From an uncultured Aquabacterium sp. (lineage in GTDB: Bacteria > Pseudomonadota > Gammaproteobacteria > Burkholderiales > Burkholderiaceae_C), in assembly GCA_937923225.1 (NCBI GenBank), contig CALAKR010000322.1:1-10267 (forward strand): 10,267 nt of DNA, given 5' to 3'. Position 1 is the stretch's first letter. Each line of letters starts with the position of its first letter. The notes under the pieces were generated by a model. That model worked only from the letters and a program-made list of their open reading frames with translations. It was not told where the DNA came from and did not search any database. Below, one piece after another: positions 1 through 5,017 of the stretch. The position numbers and the translations under genes were made by a program.

Positions 1-2
1 CC

Positions 3-941
3 GAGCAGAAGGCCGAGGCCGGGGGCCGGGGGCGGATCTTCCGGTGGGCCGCCCGCGTGGCGCAGGACTACAGCCGGGCCCAGGACGGCGGCCGCGTGCC
101 GGTGGCGCTGAAGGCCCAGCACGCCCTGGCCCAGGATTTCATGAAGGCCGGCCTGTTCGACCGTGCCGAAGAAGCCTTCAAGGCCCTGGAAGGCACCGCC
201 TTCGGCACCGATGCGCGCCTGTCGCTGCTGACGCTGTACGAACGCTCGCGCGACTGGCACCCCGCCATCGAGGTGGCCCGCCAACTGGAGGCCGCCGGCA
301 CCGGCTCGTTCGCGCCGCGCATGGCCCACCACTGGTGTGAGATCGCGCTGGAGGCCGATGCGCGCGGCCGCACCGACGAGGCCGACCAGGCCCTGCGCCG
401 TGCCCGCGAGGCAGCCCCACAGGCCGCACGCCCGCTGGTGCTGGAAGGGCAGCGCCATGCGCGCCGTGGCCAGCCGGCTGATGCCCTGGTGTCCTGGGAT
501 GAACTGATGGCCCTGCAACCGCAGGCCTTCACGCTGGTGGCCGCCGATTACGCCAAGGCCGCGCAGCAATGCGGCCAGGCCGACGACGCACGCCACAAGC
601 TGCAGGCCCTGTACGGGCAGTACCCCTCGGTGGATGTGCTGCAGGCCATCAATAGCCTGCAGAACGACAGCGCCGAGCGCCGCACCCGCCTGCTGAGCCA
701 CCTGCAGCACCAGCCCTCGCTGTCGGCCGCGCAGGGCCTGATCCGCGAACGCCTGGCCACGGGCGTGTCACTGAGCAACCAGGAGATCGAATCCCTGCAG
801 CAGGCCCTGCACACCGCTTCCAAGCCCATGCAGCGCTACCGCTGCGCGGCCTGCGGCTTCGAGGGCCAGCATTACTTCTGGCAGTGTCCTGGCTGCCAGG
901 GCTGGGACACCTACCCGCCGCGCCGGCTGGAAGATCAGTAA
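3..941 (+). CDS. lapB: LapB (YciM), lipopolysaccharide assembly protein B, C-terminal part
   Basis: This is the 3' part of a rightward gene. The frame is open to the left edge, so the ATG-like codon at 57 is not the true start and about 312 residues are visible. LapB is an inner-membrane-anchored, cytoplasm-facing TPR protein that helps FtsH degrade LpxC and so limits LPS synthesis. The body is helical and Ala-rich with TPR-like repeats, for example AQDFMKAGLFDRAEEAF at about 129-179. The C-terminus carries the diagnostic rubredoxin-like metal knuckle: CAAC (Cys codons at 843 and 852) followed by CPGC (885 and 894), then a short tail. The N-terminal membrane anchor lies outside the window. 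The first ~30 visible residues are Gly/Arg-rich and do not resemble a family TPR, so they may be divergent or affected by a sequence error. The gene ends 40 nt before the convergent PEP-CTERM gene. The identification is firm from the TPR body plus the knuckle. Confidence 0.88.
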   Translation, partial: EQKAEAGGRGRIFRWAARVAQDYSRAQDGGRVPVALKAQHALAQDFMKAGLFDRAEEAFKALEGTAFGTDARLSLLTLYERSRDWHPAIEVARQLEAAGTGSFAPRMAHHWCEIALEADARGRTDEADQALRRAREAAPQAARPLVLEGQRHARRGQPADALVSWDELMALQPQAFTLVAADYAKAAQQCGQADDARHKLQALYGQYPSVDVLQAINSLQNDSAERRTRLLSHLQHQPSLSAAQGLIRERLATGVSLSNQEIESLQQALHTASKPMQRYRCAACGFEGQHYFWQCPGCQGWDTYPPRRLEDQ

Positions 942-981
942 GCCCCGGCCGACCGCCGCCCCGCTGCCCCGTTCGCGTGAC

Positions 982-1638
982 TCAGCCGCCGCGGCGACGC
1001 CGCGCTCTCAGCGTCGTCACCAAGCCCAGGCCAGCCACCAGCAGCGCCCACGTCTGAGGCTCGGGCACTGGTGCCTGCAGCGTCACTTCACTGAGCGCGA
1101 TCCAACGCCCGGGCGACTGCAAGGTCACGGACACGAAACGGCCCTGCCCCGGCGATGCCAGAAGGGATAAGGTCACCGGAGTGTCGTTCACCAAGGGAGT
1201 TGCGTCCCACAGGCCGCGAACGATGCCGGCCCCATACAGGACGCCATCGTCCGAGAAACGGACGGTGGCTGTCAGGGGCAGGTAAACCGCTGCGCTCGGG
1301 TAAGTCAGGAAGTGGCCCGTGATCGAACCGACTGCGCGAACTTCACCAAGGTCAAAAGTGATCGTCGGGCTGTGGCCGTCCCAGAGCACGTACGGCGCCC
1401 ATGCCGCATAGCCGCCCCCCACTGTCATGCCGTAGGCGCCGTCAGTGAGGTCGTTGCCGTTGTCGTTGTACCAGCCGTTGTTGGCACCGTCCTGGGACAA
1501 GGTGTAGGACGACACCGGCCATTGGGTGGGCTCGGCCGGCCCCGCGGGCACTGCATGAGCGGACGTGGCCGCAGCCAGCATGGCTGCGCCAGCAACGAGG
1601 GACTTCAGCCAGAACGACCTGGAATTCTTGTTGTGCAC
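982..1638 (-). CDS. PEP-CTERM sorting domain-containing exported protein
   Basis: This is a 218-residue secreted protein with the two hallmarks of an exosortase substrate. An N-terminal signal peptide has a basic start, a hydrophobic stretch at about 13-24 and likely cleavage after AHA at 27-29. The C-terminal tail, from about 191, has VPEP, then a hydrophobic segment (TWALLVAGLGLVTTL) and an Arg cluster (RARRRR). By family knowledge, exosortase (EpsH/XrtA type) recognises this tail, and such proteins go with exopolysaccharide or biofilm matrix. The middle part, with a segment reading ITFDLGEVRAVGSI, looks like a beta-rich galactose-binding/discoidin-like fold, but that is inference. The start is a GTG at 1638, fixed by a strong AAGGAGG five bases upstream. 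No exosortase or polysaccharide genes are visible nearby, so the protein is an isolated substrate. The specific ligand is unknown. Confidence 0.85.
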   Translation of the reverse strand: MHNKNSRSFWLKSLVAGAAMLAAATSAHAVPAGPAEPTQWPVSSYTLSQDGANNGWYNDNGNDLTDGAYGMTVGGGYAAWAPYVLWDGHSPTITFDLGEVRAVGSITGHFLTYPSAAVYLPLTATVRFSDDGVLYGAGIVRGLWDATPLVNDTPVTLSLLASPGQGRFVSVTLQSPGRWIALSEVTLQAPVPEPQTWALLVAGLGLVTTLRARRRRGG

Positions 1639-1643
1639 GACAA

Positions 1644-1650
1644 CCTCCTT
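1644..1650 (-). promoter_or_regulatory. Shine-Dalgarno site of the PEP-CTERM gene
   Basis: AAGGAGG on the minus strand lies five bases before a GTG codon. It is a full-strength ribosome binding site and decides for the GTG start at 1638. I could not identify a convincing -35/-10 pair further upstream. Confidence 0.8.
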
Positions 1651-1701
1651 GGAACGCGCAACGGAAACACTGTTATGTGAACAAATGTTAAGCGCGTTCA
1701 G

Positions 1702-1735
1702 CGAGGGCCCTCACCCTCGATTGGGGGATCGCCCC
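1702..1735 (-). terminator. Two small GC-rich hairpins after the copper chaperone gene (weak terminator candidate)
   Basis: Reading leftward from the PCu(A)C stop, two inverted repeats follow one another: GGGG-CGAT-CCCC (1735-1724) and CGAGGG-TGAGGG-CCCTCG (1719-1702). Neither is followed by a T run, so intrinsic termination is doubtful. They could mark a rho-dependent or partial terminator between this gene and the PEP-CTERM gene. Confidence 0.3.
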
Positions 1736-1767
1736 TCATTCAAGGCGGCAAGCAGCGCCTGGTGGTT

Positions 1768-2361
1768 TCAATGCGCGTGGTCGTGGGCTGGCGGTGCGGA
1801 CGTGCCCGTGGGCGCAGCGGCGCGCACCGGCACAGCCACCTTCTGCTCCAGCAGCTTGCCATCGGGGGTCTTGAAACGCAGCACCAGCGGCACGCTGCTG
1901 CCGGCCGTCAACGGGCGCTTGAGCGCCATCAGCATCAGATGGTGTCCGCCCGGCTTGAGCTCGACCGTCTGCCCGGCAGGCAGATGCAGCCCATCGACGG
2001 GGCGCATGCGCATCACGCTGCCGTCCATGGCCATCTCGTGCAGTTCGGCCGTGCCGGCCACCGGCGTGGAGAAGCCCACCAGTTGCAGGGCGGCGCTGGG
2101 GCTGCGCAGGCTCATGAAGCCGCCGGTGCCGCTCTGGCCCGGCACCGTGGCGCGCACCCAGGCGCCCTGCACATCGACGAACGCGGCGGGCTTGGCCTCC
2201 TTGGCCTTGGCCGTCGTGGCCTTGGCGGCAGGGGCATGCGATTCACCCGCGGCATGGTCGTGATCGGCCCTGGCCGGTGCCGTGCACACCGCGGCAGCCA
2301 GGCCGGCGGCCACTGCGAGCACCCAGGGTTGCACGCGCTTGTTCAGAAGCTTGGGGGTCAT
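1768..2361 (-). CDS. PCu(A)C-family periplasmic copper chaperone
   Basis: This is a 197-residue exported protein of the PCu(A)C (DUF461) family. These are periplasmic Cu(I) carriers that help metallate cytochrome c oxidase CuA sites together with Sco proteins. The signature H(M)X10MX21HXM is exact: His108-x-Met110, Met119, His141-x-Met143, numbered from the start used here. A signal peptide spans 1-32 with cleavage after ARA. His-rich ends flank the domain: DHDH...SH just after cleavage and HDHAH at the extreme C-terminus. An Ala/Lys linker (about 45-60) joins the first His cluster to the domain. The start at 2361 is chosen because GGAGGAG lies 8 nt upstream and the signal peptide begins there; an in-frame upstream codon at 2418 would add 19 unrelated residues. 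No Sco or oxidase gene is visible next to it. Family confidence is high; the exact partner is unknown. Confidence 0.9.
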   Translation of the reverse strand: MTPKLLNKRVQPWVLAVAAGLAAAVCTAPARADHDHAAGESHAPAAKATTAKAKEAKPAAFVDVQGAWVRATVPGQSGTGGFMSLRSPSAALQLVGFSTPVAGTAELHEMAMDGSVMRMRPVDGLHLPAGQTVELKPGGHHLMLMALKRPLTAGSSVPLVLRFKTPDGKLLEQKVAVPVRAAAPTGTSAPPAHDHAH

Positions 2362-2369
2362 CGTGGGCT

Positions 2370-2376
2370 CTCCTCC
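2370..2376 (-). promoter_or_regulatory. Shine-Dalgarno site of the copper chaperone gene
   Basis: GGAGGAG on the minus strand lies 8 nt before the ATG at 2361. It favours this start over the upstream in-frame ATG at 2418. Confidence 0.75.
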
Positions 2377-2483
2377 ATCGGGGTTGTTCGACAGATCAAC
2401 AGGCCAGGGCTTCATCAAGCGCCGGCGTCACCCCGGCAGTCTACCCATCACGGCGACCCGCGGTTCAGCCTTGCATCAACACC

Positions 2484-3293
2484 TCAAGCCGGCACACCCA
2501 GGCGGCTGCCACCGGGCCAGGTAAAGATCTCGACGCCGGTGTCCGTCACGCACACGGTGTGCTCGAACTGGGCCGACAGGGAGTGGTCCTTGGTGACCGT
2601 GGTCCAGCCGTCGCCCAGCACCTTCACGTCGGGCTTGCCGCCGTTGAGCATGGGCTCGATCGTGAAGATCATGCCGGGCTCGAGCAGCACGCCCGTGCCG
2701 CGCTGGCCGTAATGCAGCACCTGGGGCGCGTCATGGAAGATCTGGCCTGTGCCGTGCCCGCAGAAATCGCGCACCGACGAGAAGCCGGCCTCGCGCGCCA
2801 ATGCCTCGATGACCGCGCCGACATCGCCCAGGCGTGCGCCGGGCTTGACTTCGGCGATGCCGCGCATCATGGCGGCGTGGGTGGTGTCCACCAGGCGCTG
2901 CGCCAGGATGGAGACCTTGCCCACGGTGAAGGTGCGGCTGGAATCGCCATGCCAGCCATCGAGCTTGGGCGTGACGTCGATGTTGACGATGTCGCCGGCC
3001 TTGAGCACCTTGGCATCGGACGGGATGCCGTGCGTGACCACGTGGTTCACCGAGATGCACGAGGCATGCTTGTAGCCCTTGTAGTCGATGGTGGCCGGGA
3101 TGGCGCCGGCCTCGCGCATGAAGGCCTCGCACAGGCGGTCGAGCTCGGCCGTGGAGACGCCCGGGCGCACGTGCGGCGCGATGAAATCGAGCGTGTCGGC
3201 GGCCACGCGGCCGGCGCGGCGCATGGCGGCGAAATCGGCTTCGTCGTGCAGGGGGATGGGACGGCCGCCGTCCTGTTGGGTGGATTGGCGCAT
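2484..3293 (-). CDS. map: Methionine aminopeptidase, type I
   Basis: This is a 269-residue cytosolic metalloprotease that removes the initiator methionine from nascent proteins. It is an essential step in most bacteria. All five pita-bread metal ligands are present, each nine residues later than in the E. coli enzyme: Asp106 and Asp117 (within NIDVTPKLDGWHGDSS), His180 (in CGHGTGQIFHD), Glu213 (in FTIEPM) and Glu244 (in QFEHT). The substrate-contacting histidines corresponding to E. coli His79 and His178 are His88 and His187. Length is normal apart from a short N-terminal extension of about nine residues. The start is the only option, because an in-frame TGA (the stop of tetR) lies eight codons upstream. 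That leaves a 21-nt gap and no recognisable Shine-Dalgarno, suggesting cotranscription and perhaps reinitiation from tetR. A downstream 122-nt gap separates it from the copper chaperone gene. Confidence 0.97.
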   Translation of the reverse strand: MRQSTQQDGGRPIPLHDEADFAAMRRAGRVAADTLDFIAPHVRPGVSTAELDRLCEAFMREAGAIPATIDYKGYKHASCISVNHVVTHGIPSDAKVLKAGDIVNIDVTPKLDGWHGDSSRTFTVGKVSILAQRLVDTTHAAMMRGIAEVKPGARLGDVGAVIEALAREAGFSSVRDFCGHGTGQIFHDAPQVLHYGQRGTGVLLEPGMIFTIEPMLNGGKPDVKVLGDGWTTVTKDHSLSAQFEHTVCVTDTGVEIFTWPGGSRLGVPA

Positions 3294-3314
3294 GGTGGGC
3301 GAAGGGGGGGATGA

Positions 3315-4022
3315 TCAGTGCGTGGCGGAGCGGACGGGCGTCGGCTCGGCATGGGCCAGGGCGGGGGCCATGGATGGCAAGGACGTGCTCACGCTCGCGT
3401 CGGGTTCGTCGTCCTGTGTCTGGAGCATCGACCAGGGACACAGCGCGGCGTGCGAGGTGCGCAGCAGGGCTTCGGCGCCTGCGGGGACTTCGCGGCCCTG
3501 GGCCAGGTAGGGCCGTGCCAGCGCCAGCGGGCTGTCGAGCAGGGCGAAGCGCAGCAGGGTGCCCATGGTCTGGGCTTGCCCCGCCTCGCTGCCGCCATGG
3601 CGCGTGCAGTGCCGCACGACCTGCTCGAAAGCCTGCTCCAGCGCGAGTTGCTCGTCTTCCAGGCGCTGGCGCCAGGGCTCGGCCAGGGCTTCGTCGATGG
3701 GCGGGTGATCCTCGCACTGCAGCAGGAAGCGGGCATGCAAGGGGTGCTCACGACACCAGCCCAGCAAGGCCTGTACACCCGGCCAGGTGCGGCCAGATTG
3801 CCAGTGAGGCTCGACGGCCTGGCGCAAACCGGACTTGGCCCGCAGCCAGGCCCGCGCCAGCACCTCGCTGCGTGAACCGAAGCGGTGATACACCGAGCCC
3901 ATGGGCGCTCCCGCCTTGCTGGCGATGGCGGCCATGGACACCGCGGCCACGCCGCAAGTGGCAGCCACCTCGATGGCGGCCTGCACGAAGGTGTCGTCGT
4001 TGAATTTGGCGAGTCGGACCAT
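3315..4022 (-). CDS. TetR/AcrR-family transcriptional regulator
   Basis: This 235-residue protein has an N-terminal TetR-type helix-turn-helix at about 8-58. The recognition region reads ASKAGAPMGSVYHRF, followed by GSRSEVLARAW, which is typical of the family. The rest is a helical ligand-binding and dimerisation domain. A Ser/Pro/Ala-rich tail of about 35 residues ends the protein and looks disordered. The ligand cannot be told from sequence. The gene is divergent from the imu operon and 21 nt upstream of map. A perfect inverted repeat ends one base before the start codon and overlaps the promoter, so autorepression is likely. No Shine-Dalgarno precedes the ATG, and the predicted transcription start is the ATG itself, pointing to leaderless translation. 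Family assignment is firm; target genes other than itself (map, perhaps imuABC) are inference. Confidence 0.9.
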   Translation of the reverse strand: MVRLAKFNDDTFVQAAIEVAATCGVAAVSMAAIASKAGAPMGSVYHRFGSRSEVLARAWLRAKSGLRQAVEPHWQSGRTWPGVQALLGWCREHPLHARFLLQCEDHPPIDEALAEPWRQRLEDEQLALEQAFEQVVRHCTRHGGSEAGQAQTMGTLLRFALLDSPLALARPYLAQGREVPAGAEALLRTSHAALCPWSMLQTQDDEPDASVSTSLPSMAPALAHAEPTPVRSATH

Positions 4023-4023
4023 C

Positions 4024-4047
4024 CAATTAGAATAAATCTTCTAATTG
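4024..4047. promoter_or_regulatory. Perfect inverted repeat, probable TetR-family operator
   Basis: CAATTAGAA and TTCTAATTG form a perfect 9-bp dyad around a 6-nt spacer (TAAATC). It is an AT-rich island in GC-rich DNA, overlaps the predicted -10 of tetR, and ends one base from its start codon. Size, symmetry and position are those of a TetR-family autoregulatory operator. The pairing with this particular regulator is inferred from adjacency. Confidence 0.7.
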
Positions 4048-4057
4048 AAGGCGTCAA
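4029..4057 (-). promoter_or_regulatory. Sigma-70 promoter of tetR, predicted leaderless
   Basis: On the minus strand TTGACG (4057-4052, 5 of 6 to consensus) is followed after exactly 17 nt by TATTCT (4034-4029, 4 of 6). Six bases later comes the A of the ATG at 4022, which would be the transcription start. The mRNA would then have no 5' leader, in keeping with the missing Shine-Dalgarno. Confidence 0.65.
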
Positions 4058-4117
4058 CTCCGTCATGCTTGACCGGGTTGCGGGCAAGGGCTGGAGCCCC
4101 CAAGGCAGCGCCCGCCA

Positions 4118-4123
4118 TATACT
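4118..4123 (+). promoter_or_regulatory. Candidate -10 element of the imu operon
   Basis: TATACT (5 of 6 to TATAAT) overlaps the left arm of the LexA box. It would start transcription near 4130, leaving a leader of roughly 15 nt without a Shine-Dalgarno. No good -35 is visible at 16-18 nt spacing, so the promoter is only tentative. Confidence 0.4.
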
Positions 4124-4139
4124 GTATGCAAATACAGTA
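4120..4139. promoter_or_regulatory. LexA (SOS) box controlling imuA-imuB-dnaE2
   Basis: The site reads TACTGTAT-GCAA-ATACAGTA: perfect 8-bp dyad arms that extend to nine with the flanking A and T. It matches 17 of 20 positions of the E. coli LexA consensus and contains the invariant CTGT-N8-ACAG. It ends five bases before the imuA start codon and overlaps the candidate -10, so LexA binding would block initiation. Together with the downstream genes the assignment is very strong. Confidence 0.95.
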
Positions 4140-4144
4140 TTTAT

Positions 4145-5017
4145 ATGCGTGCGTCGCCCGTCCTTTCTTCCCTGCCCCCGGCGCTCCAGGATGCGCTGTG
4201 GTCGGCCAGCCAGGTCAGCCCTGGCCGGCAGCGCGTCTGCGCCACCGGCTTCGCGGCACTGGACCACGAACTGCCCGGCGGGGGCTGGCCCACGCACGCC
4301 CTCACCGAACTGCTGCAACCCTGGCCGGCCCCACGCGAGCCATTGGCCGAATGGCGCCTGCTGAGCCCCGGGCTGAGCCGTCAGGCCGGGCCGGGCCAGG
4401 CCCTGGTCTTCGTGGGCCCACCGCTCATGCCCCACCTGCCCGGGCTGCAGCAGGCCGGCGTACCGGCCGCACACCTCACCTGGGTGCGGGCGGACACCCC
4501 GCAGGAGCGCCTGTGGACCACCGAGCAACTGCTCAAGGGCCCGGGCGCCGCGCGCGAACTGGCGGGGCTGGTGAGCTGGCTGCCCCAGGCTGATGCCGCC
4601 CAGGTGCGCAGGCTGCAGACCTGGGCCTTGCAATGCGATGCGCCGGTGTTCATCGTGCGGCCAGCGCAGGTGGCACAGCAATCTTCCGCCGCGCCCTTGC
4701 GCTTGCGCCTCGAGCTGCAGGCGCCCGGGCAGTTGCGCATCGACATCCTCAAGCGCAAGGGGCCGGTGCTGGCCTCCCCGCTCAGGCTGCACGCCTGGCC
4801 ACCCGGCTTGGCGCATTGGCAGCACAAGGCGCCCGCCCCCATCGAGCAGCCCGTGCGTGCGCCTCAACCAACCCCCATCCCCACGGCCATCCCCACACCC
4901 GCAGTGCCCTTGATGCCCACATGGCCTGCCGACTCGACCACACCCACCGCCGCCTTCGCGGCCTCATCTTCTCTGTCTTCACATGCTCTGGTTCTCGCTG
5001 ATCCCCTCCGTGACTGA
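4145..5017 (+). CDS. imuA: ImuA, SOS mutasome accessory protein (RecA/SulA-like fold)
   Basis: This 290-residue protein is the first gene of the LexA-controlled mutasome operon. ImuA proteins are RecA-related accessory factors that work with ImuB and the polymerase ImuC/DnaE2 in error-prone translesion synthesis after DNA damage. The family core is recognisable at about 31-60: TGFAALDHELPGGGWPTHALTELL, with the PGGGW loop standing where RecA-type proteins have Walker A but without the GK[ST] of a working P-loop. A further conserved-looking segment is around FVGPPLMPHLPGLQQAG. From about 240 the protein becomes a Pro/Thr/Ala-rich low-complexity tail. The ATG at 4145 is the first in frame after the LexA box and gives the expected N-terminus; no Shine-Dalgarno is visible. 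The 3' end overlaps imuB by 35 nt. SulA-type annotation is possible, but the operon makes ImuA the better call. Confidence 0.9.
   Translation: MRASPVLSSLPPALQDALWSASQVSPGRQRVCATGFAALDHELPGGGWPTHALTELLQPWPAPREPLAEWRLLSPGLSRQAGPGQALVFVGPPLMPHLPGLQQAGVPAAHLTWVRADTPQERLWTTEQLLKGPGAARELAGLVSWLPQADAAQVRRLQTWALQCDAPVFIVRPAQVAQQSSAAPLRLRLELQAPGQLRIDILKRKGPVLASPLRLHAWPPGLAHWQHKAPAPIEQPVRAPQPTPIPTAIPTPAVPLMPTWPADSTTPTAAFAASSSLSSHALVLADPLRD

Noticed and set aside
2421..2437. GCCGG...CCGGC hairpin between map and the copper chaperone gene
   Set aside because: It has a five-base stem without a T run, which is common by chance at this GC content.
2277..3314. Long plus-strand open frame (345 codons) opposite map and the copper gene
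   Set aside because: It is antisense to map, which has all five metal ligands. The translation is Arg/His/Gly-rich, as expected from GC-rich shadow frames.
4006..4033. Plus-strand TTGGCG, 16 nt, TAGAAT as an upstream imu promoter
   Set aside because: The -35 lies inside tetR coding sequence and is only 4 of 6. The AT-rich dyad naturally yields -10-like hexamers on both strands.
3389..4867. Long minus-strand open frame (492 codons) across tetR, the control region and imuA
   Set aside because: It runs through the LexA box and operator and opposite imuA, with a composition typical of a frame shadow.
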